Shown: positions 18,973 to 28,120, counted from the first letter of the stretch. The stretch: 64,000 nucleotides of DNA from Ignavibacteriaceae bacterium (GCA_020848375.1 JADLAF010000110.1:1-64000), one strand, 5' to 3'. A program made the numbers and translations. The notes: generated by a model from the letters alone, not told the origin.

Positions 18973-19152
18973 GTTGAACTCCAAGAATGTGTTTTGTGAG
19001 ATATCCATAAATTTTCAGATATACAGACGAAAATTACATAAATATTGTATAGGTTATCCTCTCCCGATAACAGGATGTGATATTCATTACAAGTATGATT
19101 TTTAGGCATAAAACTGTTATAACAGGTAATTCAGACCAGGAGGGGTTTGTAT

Positions 19153-20850
19153 ATGAGATATTCCACAGAAAAGGAATTATTTGTATTTTTCTGTTTTTTA
19201 TTCAAATACGGAGCAGGTGTGGTTTACAGACTTTTTCTCTTTTTCGCGTTTTGCATTTTTCTGCATGGGCAGGAGTTTGACAAAAATGATATACTTCACG
19301 CACAGAAAATCATCGGGATAGAATTTACGGATGCTGAACGGGACTCTATGCTGAATGACCTGAAAGACCAGATCAAGAACTATTCGGTGATCCGTCAGAT
19401 GAATCTGAAGAATTCAGTGATGCCATCACTCCTTTTTAACCCGATTCCGGCAGGGTTTAAGATAAACACCCGGCCCGATGCGGTTTCCTTTTCTGATTAT
19501 TCCGCTGCCAAACTGCCTGAGGACAAAAACCAGCTCGCCTGGATGACCATAGGTGAACTTGCCCATCTGATAAAATCAAAACAAATTACCTCAGTTGAAC
19601 TGACAAAATTTTTTATTGAACGGCTCAAAAAATATGACCCGGTGCTGCATTGCGTTATCACCCTTACTGAAGAACGCGCAATGAAAGAAGCTGCCAGAGC
19701 AGATGATGAAATTTCAAGCGGTATATATAAGGGATTGCTTCATGGAATTCCCTACGGTGTTAAGGATCTGCTCAGTACAGAAGATTACAAAACAACCTGG
19801 GGTGCTGAGCCATACACCGGGCAGATGTTTGGAGAGGATGCAACAGTAATCAATCGGCTTGAAGAGGCCGGCGCAATATTAACAGCAAAGATGACCATGG
19901 GTGCACTTGCGTGGGGTGATGTATGGTTCGGAGGCAGGACACGAAATCCATGGGATACCGCAAGCGGCTCAAGCGGGTCATCGGCTGGCTCTGCTTCATC
20001 GGTTGCAGCCGGGCTGCTTCCTTTTGCAATAGGTACTGAAACATACGGCTCAATTGTTTCCCCCTCTACCATTTGCGGTACAACGGGACTGAGACCTACT
20101 TACGGCAGAGTTAGCCGTTACGGTGCCATGGCGCTCTCCTGGTCAATGGATAAGATTGGCCCGATCACAAGAGGAGTTGAAGACCTGGCAATAGTGTTTA
20201 ATGCTATATACGGACAAGATGATTTAGATCCTACGGTATATGATTATCCATTTTCGTACTCTCCTGATGCTGATGTAAAATCAATAAGAGTGGGTTATCT
20301 GAAAAGTGACCTTGAAAAAAATTATCCGTTTAAGAAATATGATTCGCTGGTATTGATGCAGCTCAGAGATGCGGGGATAGAGCTCATTCCAATCGAGCTG
20401 CCTGAGTTCCCCATTGGTGATATATCACTTATGCTTTCAGCCGAAGCCGCTGCAGCGTTTGATGAACTGACCCTTTCTGACCGGGATGATATGCTTACAC
20501 GTCAGATAAAAAATGCCTGGCCAAATGTTTTCCGTTCGGCGCGGTTCATCCCCGCTGTGGAATATATAAACGCAAGCCGTGCACGGACGATTCTGATACA
20601 AAAAATGCACGAGGCAGTTAAAGATATTGATGTATATATTGCACCCTCGTGGCAGGGGAGAAATCTCCTGCTTACCAACATGACCGGACATCCTTCAATA
20701 GTAGTGCCAACCGGATTCAGTGATAGTGGCACACCGGTGAGCATTACCTTTTGTGCAGGGTTGTTTCAGGAAGGGCAGCTCCTTCAGTTCGCAAAATTCT
20801 GGCAGGATATGAATGACCATCATAAGAAACATCCTGAGATGTTTAAGTGA
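19153..20850 (+). CDS. Exported amidase-signature enzyme
   Basis: Amide hydrolase of about 565 residues. The start at ATG 19153 has an excellent Shine-Dalgarno sequence (AGGAGGGG, about 8 bases upstream). A hydrophobic stretch ending near FAFCIFLHGQ (residues 27-40) looks like a signal peptide behind a longer than usual N-terminus, so export is likely. The Ser-cisSer-Lys triad is present: Lys204 in PYGVKD, the Gly-Ser-Ser stretch near 273, and Ser300 in TYGSIVSPS. It resembles GatA by fold, but the export signal, the ~110-residue N-terminal extension and the absence of gatB/gatC argue against tRNA amidation. The substrate is unknown. Confidence 0.85.
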   Translation: MRYSTEKELFVFFCFLFKYGAGVVYRLFLFFAFCIFLHGQEFDKNDILHAQKIIGIEFTDAERDSMLNDLKDQIKNYSVIRQMNLKNSVMPSLLFNPIPAGFKINTRPDAVSFSDYSAAKLPEDKNQLAWMTIGELAHLIKSKQITSVELTKFFIERLKKYDPVLHCVITLTEERAMKEAARADDEISSGIYKGLLHGIPYGVKDLLSTEDYKTTWGAEPYTGQMFGEDATVINRLEEAGAILTAKMTMGALAWGDVWFGGRTRNPWDTASGSSGSSAGSASSVAAGLLPFAIGTETYGSIVSPSTICGTTGLRPTYGRVSRYGAMALSWSMDKIGPITRGVEDLAIVFNAIYGQDDLDPTVYDYPFSYSPDADVKSIRVGYLKSDLEKNYPFKKYDSLVLMQLRDAGIELIPIELPEFPIGDISLMLSAEAAAAFDELTLSDRDDMLTRQIKNAWPNVFRSARFIPAVEYINASRARTILIQKMHEAVKDIDVYIAPSWQGRNLLLTNMTGHPSIVVPTGFSDSGTPVSITFCAGLFQEGQLLQFAKFWQDMNDHHKKHPEMFK

Positions 20851-20916
20851 GGTGAGTGGCGGCAGCTTTACATTTTGCATCCACTCTGGTCAGTAACAAT
20901 GGTGTGTGTTACAACT

Positions 20917-20992
20917 GTAGCGACACGCCGCGGCGTGTCGCTACGAAGCAGGAAAATCCTTAATGGCGACACGCCGAGGTGTGTCCCAACGA
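20917..20992. repeat. REP-like palindrome with a degenerate second copy
   Basis: GTAGCGACACGCCG (20917-20930) is followed immediately by its exact reverse complement (20931-20944), a 28-base perfect palindrome. A degraded copy with GGCGACACGCCGAGGTGTGT lies at 20965-20992, same orientation. The GTAG...CTAC ends match those of the element at 53502-53532. Apart from this and the suf promoter, the 370-base gap 20851-21221 shows nothing recognisable. Confidence 0.75.
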
Positions 20993-21157
20993 AGTTTGTA
21001 ATCTGGTTCAGGAGTGGGGTAAATACCTTTCGAGCGGTCAATTTCGGTTGCTGCACCCTGATTTTTTGTTCGTTTTTGGACTAATTTCATCTTTTTCGAC
21101 TAATTTCCCCCCATTTCCTCATTTCCACCCCTCCAAAAGGAACTATTTAATTCAATC

Positions 21158-21188
21158 TTGACTTTTTTGTATAGATTACCTAAGTTTG
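21158..21188 (+). promoter_or_regulatory. Promoter of the suf operon
   Basis: TTGAC begins at 21158, and TAAGTTTG occupies 21181-21188, with 20 bases between TTG and TAAGTTTG. This matches the Bacteroidetes TTTG/TTG, 19-21, TAnnTTTG pattern. The same spacing and the same eight bases recur ahead of greA. It would leave a leader of roughly 30 bases before sufB. Confidence 0.55.
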
Positions 21189-21198
21189 TATTATAAAA

Positions 21199-21225
21199 AT
21201 GGAAAAGTCAGAGAAAAACGAATGA
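21199..21225 (+). other. Possible eight-residue leader ORF overlapping the sufB start
   Basis: ATG at 21199 opens a frame encoding MEKSEKNE and stops at TGA 21223-21225, sharing ATGA with the sufB start at 21222. It lies right behind the predicted promoter. No Shine-Dalgarno site is visible for it, so it may be chance. Confidence 0.25.
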
Positions 21226-22670
21226 GTTCTACCGAAGTTAACGAGATTGAAGAATTAGCGAATCAAGAGTATAAATACGGATTCGTTACTGATGTCGAGA
21301 CCGACGAAGCACCAAAAGGGCTGAATGAGGACATTATCCGCCTCATTTCTTCCAAAAAGCAGGAGCCGGAGTGGATGCTTGAGTGGCGCCTGAAGGCCTT
21401 CCGTCAGTGGCTCACCATGAAAGAACCGAAATGGCCAAATGTGGAGTATCCGCCGGTTGATTTTCAGGATATTATCTATTACTCAGCCCCGAAGACCATT
21501 AAAAAATTGAATAGTCTTGATGAAGTTGACCCGGAGATTCTGGCAACCTTTAACAAATTAGGCATTCCCATCGAGGAGCAGAAAGCCCTTGCCGGGGTAG
21601 CAGTGGACGCAGTGTTTGACAGTGTTTCGGTTGCAACAACCTACAAAGAAAAGCTGAAAGAAATGGGAATCATCTTTGGTTCTATTTCTGAAGCGATCAG
21701 GGAACATCCAGATCTTTTAAAAAAGTATATCGGCTCTGTTGTTCCCCCAACAGATAATTATTATGCAGCGCTCAACAGTGCTGTTTTCACGGATGGTTCA
21801 TTTGCATACATCCCTAAGGGTGTGCGCTGTCCTATGGAACTGAGCACATACTTCCGGATTAACGCGAGCAATACTGGTCAGTTTGAAAGAACCCTGATCG
21901 TTGCAGAAGAGGGAAGTTATGTAAGCTACCTGGAGGGATGCACCGCCCCGCAGAGAGATGAGAATCAGCTTCACGCTGCCGTGGTTGAGCTGGTGGCTCT
22001 TGATAATGCAGAAATTAAATACTCAACCATCCAGAACTGGTACGCCGGTGATAAGGAGGGTAAAGGGGGTATATACAACTTTGTAACCAAACGAGGTCTC
22101 TGCAAAGGTGTTAACTCAAAAATCTCCTGGACCCAGGTTGAAACTGGTTCGGCTATCACCTGGAAGTATCCAAGCTGCGTGCTGCAGGGGGATAACTCAA
22201 CCGGCGAATTTTACTCTGTTGCAGTTACCAATAACCTCCAGCAGGCAGATACTGGTACAAAGATGATCCATCTTGGTAACAATACCAAAAGTACTATTGT
22301 GTCAAAAGGTATATCAGCCGGAAGAAGCAATAATACCTATCGCGGACTTGTCCGAGTCGGCAAAAAAGCAAAAAGCGCAAGAAACTACTCTCAGTGCGAT
22401 TCATTGCTTATTGGCGACCGGTGCGGAGCGCATACCTTCCCCTATCTTGAAATTAATAATCCGACCGCAACTGTTGAGCATGAAGCAACCACTTCAAAAA
22501 TTGGCGAAGATCAGATTTTTTATCTGAATCAGAGAGGTCTTTCAAATGAAGATGCTGTGAACATGATTGTGAACGGTTATTGTAAGGAAGTGTTCAGAGA
22601 ACTGCCGATGGAATTTGCCGTTGAAGCACAAAAGCTCCTCAGTGTAAGTCTCGAAGGCAGTGTAGGTTAA
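21222..22670 (+). CDS. sufB: Fe-S cluster assembly protein SufB
   Basis: Scaffold subunit of the SufBC2D complex that builds Fe-S clusters with sulfur from SufS/SufU. About 482 residues. The ATG at 21222 ([21 protein letters not shown]) matches family starts; the open frame extends 12 codons upstream only from a TTG. Conserved stretches include [40 protein letters not shown] and the C-terminal [16 protein letters not shown] with its conserved Cys. It is the first gene of the sufBCDSU operon, behind a good promoter. Confidence 0.97.
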   Translation: MSSTEVNEIEELANQEYKYGFVTDVETDEAPKGLNEDIIRLISSKKQEPEWMLEWRLKAFRQWLTMKEPKWPNVEYPPVDFQDIIYYSAPKTIKKLNSLDEVDPEILATFNKLGIPIEEQKALAGVAVDAVFDSVSVATTYKEKLKEMGIIFGSISEAIREHPDLLKKYIGSVVPPTDNYYAALNSAVFTDGSFAYIPKGVRCPMELSTYFRINASNTGQFERTLIVAEEGSYVSYLEGCTAPQRDENQLHAAVVELVALDNAEIKYSTIQNWYAGDKEGKGGIYNFVTKRGLCKGVNSKISWTQVETGSAITWKYPSCVLQGDNSTGEFYSVAVTNNLQQADTGTKMIHLGNNTKSTIVSKGISAGRSNNTYRGLVRVGKKAKSARNYSQCDSLLIGDRCGAHTFPYLEINNPTATVEHEATTSKIGEDQIFYLNQRGLSNEDAVNMIVNGYCKEVFRELPMEFAVEAQKLLSVSLEGSVG

Positions 22671-22699
22671 CAGATATTTTGAAAAATAAGGAAAACACA

Positions 22700-23464
22700 A
22701 TGATTGAAATTAGAAACCTCAGAGTAAACATAGAGGGTAAAGAGATATTAAAAGGCATTAACCTGAAAATTAATAAAGGTGAAGTGCATGCTATCATGGG
22801 GCCAAACGGTTCCGGTAAAAGCACCCTGGCTTCAGTTCTGGCCGGCAGGAAAGAATATGAAGTTACCGAGGGGGAAGTGATCTTCAATGGAAAAAATCTG
22901 CTTGAGCTTTCTCCTGAGGACAGAGCAAGAGAGGGTGTGTTTCTTGCATTCCAGTATCCGGTTGAGATTCCCGGTGTTTCAAATACCAATTTGCTGAAGA
23001 ATGCACTGAACGAAATTAAAAAATACCGCGGGGAAGTTCCTCTTGATGCAGTTGAGTTCCTTGCTCACATCAAGAAAAAAATGGCGCTTGTTGAACTGAA
23101 GCAGGATCTACTCAGCCGTTCAGTGAACGAAGGATTCTCCGGCGGTGAGAAAAAGAGAAATGAAATTTTCCAGATGGCGGTGCTTGAGCCGAAGCTGGGT
23201 ATTCTTGATGAAACTGACTCGGGGCTAGATATAGACGCACTCCGCATTGTGGCGACCGGAGTTAACACGTTGAAGTCAACCGAGAATTCATTCATCGTTG
23301 TAACCCATTATCAGCGCCTGCTTAATTATATCGTACCTGATTTTGTTCACGTGCTATATCAGGGACGCATTATTAAATCAGGGAATAAAGACCTGGCACT
23401 TGAACTGGAAGACAAAGGATATGACTGGGTGAAAGATCATATCAATGAATTCGTGATGGCTTAA
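22700..23464 (+). CDS. sufC: Fe-S cluster assembly ATPase SufC
   Basis: ABC-type ATPase that drives the SufBC2D scaffold. Walker A is GPNGSGKS, the ABC signature region is EGFSGGEKKRNEIFQM (the form typical of SufC), and Walker B ends GILDETDSGLD. The ATG at 22700 has AAGGA about 8 bases upstream and gives 254 residues, normal for the family; the frame upstream starts only at a TTG. It lies 29 bases after sufB. Confidence 0.97.
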   Translation: MIEIRNLRVNIEGKEILKGINLKINKGEVHAIMGPNGSGKSTLASVLAGRKEYEVTEGEVIFNGKNLLELSPEDRAREGVFLAFQYPVEIPGVSNTNLLKNALNEIKKYRGEVPLDAVEFLAHIKKKMALVELKQDLLSRSVNEGFSGGEKKRNEIFQMAVLEPKLGILDETDSGLDIDALRIVATGVNTLKSTENSFIVVTHYQRLLNYIVPDFVHVLYQGRIIKSGNKDLALELEDKGYDWVKDHINEFVMA

Positions 23465-23481
23465 GAGGATAACTGATATAT

Positions 23482-24789
23482 ATGGAAAAGACAGATTTTA
23501 AGGAGCTGCTTAAAACCAGCTTTCTGACCGCCGAGGTCGGGATGAACGGCGAGCGCATGTCAGAATTTCATCAGATTCGCAAGGCGGCGCTTGAAGATTT
23601 TCTTTCTCTGCGAGTTCCGACCGTTAAGGATGAAGAGTGGAAGTACACTAACATTACCCCCATCACAGGAAAAAAATTCACCACTGACCTGCCAGCCGCT
23701 TCAGCGGGTATTGCGGAACTGCAGAAGTTTTTCTTTAATATTGATAAATATCTGAATATCGTTTTTGTCAACGGGCGTCTCAACCATGAACTCTCAGGCG
23801 ACCTTGCATCGCTTGAAGGTGTTACCATCTCTACTATTAAAGAGGCATTTGTAGCGAAGAACCCTGCAGCAGAGAGATATTATAACAAAACTGCTGAACT
23901 GAAGGGGAACATCTTTGCTGCTTTGAATACTTCTTTTGTAGCTGAGGGGCTCTTTATACATATTGGAAAAAATGTTGCTGCGGAAAAACCTTTAAGGATT
24001 ATTTACGTTCAGAAGAATGCGGAAAATCTGATGGTCAGCCCGCGCAATCTGATCGTTGCTGAAAAGGGTGCAACCCTTGATCTCATTGAGTCTTACTCAG
24101 GTCTTGATCAGACATCTTCTCTCACCAATGCAGTTACTGAGATATATGCATCTGAAAATGCGCAGGTAAATCATATAATTGTTCAGGAAGAGAATCACAA
24201 TTCTTATTACATCAATAATATTGAAATTACCCAGGAGGGGAATTCAAATTACAAATCGTTAAATATCGCGCTCGGTTCAGCCATCGGCCGGACGAATATG
24301 AGCACCCGCTTTACCGGACAGAACTCTGAGGCAACACTGAACGGTCTTTTTATAGCCGGCGGAACTCAGCTTATTGACAATCATACCATGATTGACCATG
24401 CTGTGCCACATTGTCAGAGTCATGAGTTATATAAAGGAGTGCTCGGCGGAAAGTCCCGCGGAGTTTTTAACGGCAAGGTAATGGTTCGTCAGGATGCTCA
24501 GAAGACAAACGCAATTCAGGAGAACAAAACCATTCTGCTTAGTGAAGAAGCACTAATTGATACCAAACCGCAGCTCGAGATTTTTGCAGATGATGTAAAG
24601 TGCACTCATGGCGCAACAGTTGGTCAGCTTAGTGAGGAGTCGCTTTTTTATCTGAAAGCCCGCGGTATCGGAGATCAGCTTGCGCGTTCAATTCTTATTA
24701 ACGCATTCGCGGATGATCTGGTGAACCGGATCAAATTAGAAGATATGCGGAATTATCTTGAAGCTAAAATTTCAGCAAGGTTATCGTAA
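23482..24789 (+). CDS. sufD: Fe-S cluster assembly protein SufD
   Basis: Paralogue of SufB and third subunit of the SufBC2D scaffold, needed for iron acquisition. 435 residues. The N-terminal helical part contains VPTVKDEEWKYTNITPI. The beta-helix core leads to the conserved C-terminal block FNGKVMVRQDAQKTNAIQEN, and KCTHGATVGQLSEESLFYLKARG carries the family His. It starts 17 bases after sufC and ends 2 bases before sufS. Confidence 0.96.
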   Translation: MEKTDFKELLKTSFLTAEVGMNGERMSEFHQIRKAALEDFLSLRVPTVKDEEWKYTNITPITGKKFTTDLPAASAGIAELQKFFFNIDKYLNIVFVNGRLNHELSGDLASLEGVTISTIKEAFVAKNPAAERYYNKTAELKGNIFAALNTSFVAEGLFIHIGKNVAAEKPLRIIYVQKNAENLMVSPRNLIVAEKGATLDLIESYSGLDQTSSLTNAVTEIYASENAQVNHIIVQEENHNSYYINNIEITQEGNSNYKSLNIALGSAIGRTNMSTRFTGQNSEATLNGLFIAGGTQLIDNHTMIDHAVPHCQSHELYKGVLGGKSRGVFNGKVMVRQDAQKTNAIQENKTILLSEEALIDTKPQLEIFADDVKCTHGATVGQLSEESLFYLKARGIGDQLARSILINAFADDLVNRIKLEDMRNYLEAKISARLS

Positions 24790-24791
24790 CT

Positions 24792-26063
24792 ATGTCTTCT
24801 GCTAAAGCGGCTGGTTCAGCCCCAGGTAAAGAAGTTTCCACATCTGCCTTTAATGTGCACGAAATCAGAAAAGACTTCCCGATTCTTCATACCGAAGTTC
24901 ACGGTAAGCCCCTTGTCTATCTTGACAACGCAGCTTCTACTCAGAAGCCGCAGTGTGTAATAGATAAAGTGGCTGAATATTATTCAGCCACGAACGCAAA
25001 CATTCATCGCGGTGTGCATCTCCTGAGCCAGAAGGCGACCCTTGAGTATGAGGGAGTGCGTGAAAAGCTGGCTGCTTATCTCAATGCATCCTCCTCAAAA
25101 GAGATTATCTTTACCAGAGGTACCACAGAAGCGATAAATCTGGTGGCTTATTCCTACGGCAGGAAATATATACATGAGGGGGATGAGATCATCATCTCGT
25201 ATCTCGAACATCATTCAAACATTGTCCCATGGCAGATGTTGTGTGAAGAGAAAAAAGCGGTGTTGAAAGTTATCAGGATGGATGACAATGGGGACCTTGA
25301 TATGGATCACTTTCATTCTCTTCTTTCAGAGAAGACTAAGTTTATTTCTGTTGTGCATGTTTCAAATGCACTGGGTACGGTTAACCCCGTTGAGGAAATT
25401 ATAAGAGCAGCAAAAGAACGGGGGATACCGGTTCTTGTTGACGGTGCTCAGTCCGTGCAGCATCAGCATATTGACGTCCGCGCTCTCGGATGCGATTTCT
25501 TTGTCTTTTCAGCGCATAAGCTTTATGCCCCGACCGGGGTTGGTGTTCTTTACGGCAGAAAGGAATTGCTTGAGAAGATGCCGCCATATCAGGGAGGCGG
25601 AGATATGATTGCTTCTGTTTCCTTTGAAAAGACGACCTATAATGAACTTCCTTATAAGTTTGAAGCCGGAACCCCGAATATCGAGGGCGTGATCGGGCTG
25701 GGTCCGGCTTTAGACTATATACAGAAGCTCGGTTTTGATGCGATTCAGAACTACGAAAATGATTTGCTTGTATATACCGGAAAGATTTTACGGGGTACGC
25801 CCGGGGTAAAACTGCTTGGTGAACCAAAAGTGCGCAGCAGTGTTTATTCATTCCAGCTTGAAGGCATTCATCCTCATGATACCGGCACCATCCTTGATCT
25901 TGAGGGAGTTGCAATACGCACCGGGCACCACTGTGCACAGCCAGTAATGAAACGGCTCGGTGTTCCGGCAACTGCACGCGTTTCGATTAGTTTTTATAAC
26001 ACAAAAGAAGAGATAGATTACTTTGCACTTTCTCTTCAAAAGGTATTTGAGGTATTTAAGTAA
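24792..26063 (+). CDS. sufS: Cysteine desulfurase SufS
   Basis: PLP enzyme that takes sulfur from cysteine and passes it to SufU. The PLP lysine is Lys243 in FVFSAHKLYAPTG, and the persulfide cysteine is Cys381 in GHHCAQPVM. The GTTEAINLVA and HHSNIVPWQ blocks are standard group II desulfurase motifs. The first ~20 residues (MSSAKAAGSAPGKEVSTSAF) are an unconserved extension. The stop overlaps the sufU start by one base (TAATG), so desulfurase and sulfur acceptor are translationally coupled. Confidence 0.97.
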   Translation: MSSAKAAGSAPGKEVSTSAFNVHEIRKDFPILHTEVHGKPLVYLDNAASTQKPQCVIDKVAEYYSATNANIHRGVHLLSQKATLEYEGVREKLAAYLNASSSKEIIFTRGTTEAINLVAYSYGRKYIHEGDEIIISYLEHHSNIVPWQMLCEEKKAVLKVIRMDDNGDLDMDHFHSLLSEKTKFISVVHVSNALGTVNPVEEIIRAAKERGIPVLVDGAQSVQHQHIDVRALGCDFFVFSAHKLYAPTGVGVLYGRKELLEKMPPYQGGGDMIASVSFEKTTYNELPYKFEAGTPNIEGVIGLGPALDYIQKLGFDAIQNYENDLLVYTGKILRGTPGVKLLGEPKVRSSVYSFQLEGIHPHDTGTILDLEGVAIRTGHHCAQPVMKRLGVPATARVSISFYNTKEEIDYFALSLQKVFEVFK

Positions 26064-26518
26064 TGAACCCCGAACTCAGGGAACTCTATCAGCAGGTAAT
26101 ACTGGACCATTATAAAGATCCGCGTAATTATAAAGTAATGGAGCCCCACACGCATCATGCAGAAGGGCATAACCCACTCTGCGGTGACCAGGTTGAAATA
26201 TTCCTAAAGGTTGAAGACAACGTAATTAAGGATATATCATTTCAGGGCAATGGCTGTGCAATTTCTAAATCATCGGCCTCTCTGATGACAGCATTTGTGA
26301 AAGGCAGAACTGTTGAAGATGTTCAAAAAGATTTTGACCATTTTCACGCCCTTGTTATGGGAGGTGAAATAAGTGATGAAGACCGCGAACAGCTTGGCAA
26401 ACTTGCTGTGCTTGAGGGGGTTAAGGAATTTCCCATGAGAGTTAAATGTGCTTCACTTGCATGGCACACTCTTATTGCAGCAATAAAAAACGAACATGAA
26501 AAAGTCATAACTGAATAA
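26063..26518 (+). CDS. sufU: SufU-type sulfur acceptor protein
   Basis: Zinc-dependent sulfurtransferase that accepts persulfide sulfur from SufS. The zinc ligands match the SufU pattern: Cys40 and Asp42 in PLCGD, Cys65 in GNGCAISKSSASLM, and Cys129 in RVKCASLAWHTL. The insertion between the last two ligands separates SufU from scaffold IscU. 151 residues. No sufE gene is present, which agrees with a SufU-dependent system. Confidence 0.95.
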   Translation: MNPELRELYQQVILDHYKDPRNYKVMEPHTHHAEGHNPLCGDQVEIFLKVEDNVIKDISFQGNGCAISKSSASLMTAFVKGRTVEDVQKDFDHFHALVMGGEISDEDREQLGKLAVLEGVKEFPMRVKCASLAWHTLIAAIKNEHEKVITE

Positions 26519-26520
26519 CA

Positions 26521-26838
26521 ATGAGTGACGAAACAGAAATCCTGAAAGACAAAGTAATAGCAGTTCTTAAAAGCTGTTACGATCCTGAAATTCCGGTTGA
26601 TATATGGGAGCTTGGTCTTATTTATCAGCTCCGTTTTGATGAGGATAAAAAATTAACGGTCATTATGACCCTTACCTCACCGATGTGCCCGGTAGCTGAG
26701 TCACTTCCTAAAGAAGTTGAAAGCAAACTGAGAACCATTGAGGAGATAACCGATGTTAAAATTGAAATAACCTGGAGCCCGCCCTGGTCAAAAGATATGA
26801 TGAGTGAGGTTGCTATGGTTGAACTCGGATTTCTCTGA
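26521..26838 (+). CDS. SufT-like metal-sulfur cluster assembly factor (DUF59/MIP18)
   Basis: A 105-residue DUF59 protein thought to help mature Fe-S proteins. The DPEIPVDIWELGLIY opening and TSPMCPVAESLPKEV with the conserved Cys56 are diagnostic. It starts 2 bases after sufU, clearly within the operon. Paralogues of the PaaD/phenylacetate type share the fold, but the operon context points to a SufT-like role. Confidence 0.93.
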   Translation: MSDETEILKDKVIAVLKSCYDPEIPVDIWELGLIYQLRFDEDKKLTVIMTLTSPMCPVAESLPKEVESKLRTIEEITDVKIEITWSPPWSKDMMSEVAMVELGFL

Positions 26839-26935
26839 GAGAGAATATGATATCTTTCCGCAATAGTACCAGCGAGTGAGATAAACCTAAATAGTGTATA
26901 TATACAATAATGATCCTAAAAAGAAGGAATAATCT

Positions 26936-27466
26936 ATGCTAAACGTTATGAAAAGACCTCCAATGTACGATGAAGAATCAGTTCAGCCCATGCGCGATGA
27001 ACTGACCGCGGTCGGGATCCAGGAGCTTCGCACTCCGGAAGAGGTCGAAAAAGCCATTAAAGTGAATGATGATAAAACTGTTCTGGTCTTCATCAATTCG
27101 GTTTGCGGATGCGCTGCCGGCGGAGCAAGGCCGGGAGTCTCCCTGGCTCTTCAGAATGGAGTTATCCCAGACCGCCTCACTACCGTTTTCGCCGGACAGG
27201 ATCGAGACGCAGTTGATCTGGTGAGAAGCTATATTGCAGCCCCTCCCTCATCACCCAGCATGGCAATTTTCAAGAATGGTGTGCCGGTTTACTTCATGCC
27301 GAGATATGAAATTGAAGGTTATACTTTTCAGCAGATTGCTGAAAAGCTGACAGCCGCATTTGCAGAACACTGCACCGGTAAGGGCCCTTCGGTAAGTCCG
27401 GAACATTACGCAGCCGTTCATCACGCAAAGATGTGCGGTTCAAAAATTCCGATGTTCAAAGGATAA
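26936..27466 (+). CDS. Bacilliredoxin, BrxA/BrxB family
   Basis: Thiol-disulfide protein that removes bacillithiol or similar adducts from oxidised cysteines. 176 residues with the CGC redox motif in NSVCGCAAGG (Cys57, Cys59) and the conserved RPGV that follows. The ATG at 26936 has AGAAGGA upstream. It lies 97 bases after the SufT-like gene, so it may share the suf transcript or have its own promoter. Carriage next to suf suggests repair of SUF or Fe-S client cysteines. No bacillithiol synthesis genes are in the window. Confidence 0.92.
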   Translation: MLNVMKRPPMYDEESVQPMRDELTAVGIQELRTPEEVEKAIKVNDDKTVLVFINSVCGCAAGGARPGVSLALQNGVIPDRLTTVFAGQDRDAVDLVRSYIAAPPSSPSMAIFKNGVPVYFMPRYEIEGYTFQQIAEKLTAAFAEHCTGKGPSVSPEHYAAVHHAKMCGSKIPMFKG

Positions 27467-27496
27467 GTAGTAATTAGGAATGAGTAATTAGTAATT

Positions 27497-27606
27497 CAAT
27501 GTACAATTAACAGTGTACGTTGACTGAAAATGGTTAATTCTGCCAAAATCTGCGTGATCAGCGGGAAACAGTTTCTCACGCAGATTTCGCAGATGACCGC
27601 AGATGC
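27497..27606. repeat. Cluster of degenerate intergenic repeats
   Basis: Two repeat types sit between brx and the Rrf2 gene. CAATGTACAATTAACAGTG... (27497-27518) is, with one mismatch in 22 bases, the reverse complement of 59545-59566. A second stretch, 27540-27606, has CTGCGTGATCAGCGGG, then CACGCAGATTTCGCAGATGA and CCGCAGATG. It resembles the words at 5939-5960 and is widespread in style in Bacteroidetes-group genomes. Confidence 0.6.
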
Positions 27607-27631
27607 AATTTTTACGAAACATAATTAAACA

Positions 27632-28120
27632 ATGAAATTCAGCTCCCAGGAAGAATACGGATTGCGATGCCTTCTGCGCATTGCGAAAAACAAGTCTGAA
27701 GACGGCATGACGATACCGGAGATCAGCACCGCTGAGCGCCTCTCACAGGCGCATACGGGCAAACTGCTCAGAATCCTCCGGCTTGGCGGCTTCATCGAGA
27801 GCTCCCGCGGCTCCTCGGGCGGTTACCGCCTCACACGTCCACCAGAAGAAATCAATGTAGGGGATGTTCTTTCGGTACTTGGAGGTAGGTTTTTTGAATC
27901 ATCCTTCTGTGCGGATTACACTGGTAATGAGTCAATTTGTACTCATACCATTGACTGCTCAATCCGTTCTCTCTGGAGAGCGGTTCAAACCGCGGTTGAT
28001 TCTATCCTTTCAAAGACTACTCTGGCTGATATGCTTGGTAAAGAGGAGGAAACAGCCAGCTTTGTCTATGCTCTGCTTGAGGACGAGCAGCCCGCTGACA
28101 AACAGGAAAATCCGGTTTAG
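27632..28120 (+). CDS. Rrf2-family transcriptional regulator with IscR-like cysteines
   Basis: A winged-helix regulator of 162 residues. The N-terminal HTH includes YGLRCLLRIAKN and LSQAHTGKLLRILRLGGFI, and the wing RGSSGGYRLTRP is typical Rrf2. Three cysteines at 93, 103 and 109 correspond to the IscR cluster ligands, so it may bind an Fe-S cluster and sense Fe-S status. Its position downstream of suf suggests it controls that operon; this is inference. The start is ATG with no strong Shine-Dalgarno sequence. Confidence 0.9.
   Translation: MKFSSQEEYGLRCLLRIAKNKSEDGMTIPEISTAERLSQAHTGKLLRILRLGGFIESSRGSSGGYRLTRPPEEINVGDVLSVLGGRFFESSFCADYTGNESICTHTIDCSIRSLWRAVQTAVDSILSKTTLADMLGKEEETASFVYALLEDEQPADKQENPV

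Noticed and set aside
19153..20850. GatA subunit of Glu-tRNA amidotransferase
   Set aside because: The protein has a signal-like N-terminus and long extension, and no gatB or gatC lies nearby.
25399..25977. A 192-residue open frame on the minus strand inside sufS
   Set aside because: It overlaps the well-supported SufS sequence completely and has biased, non-protein-like composition.
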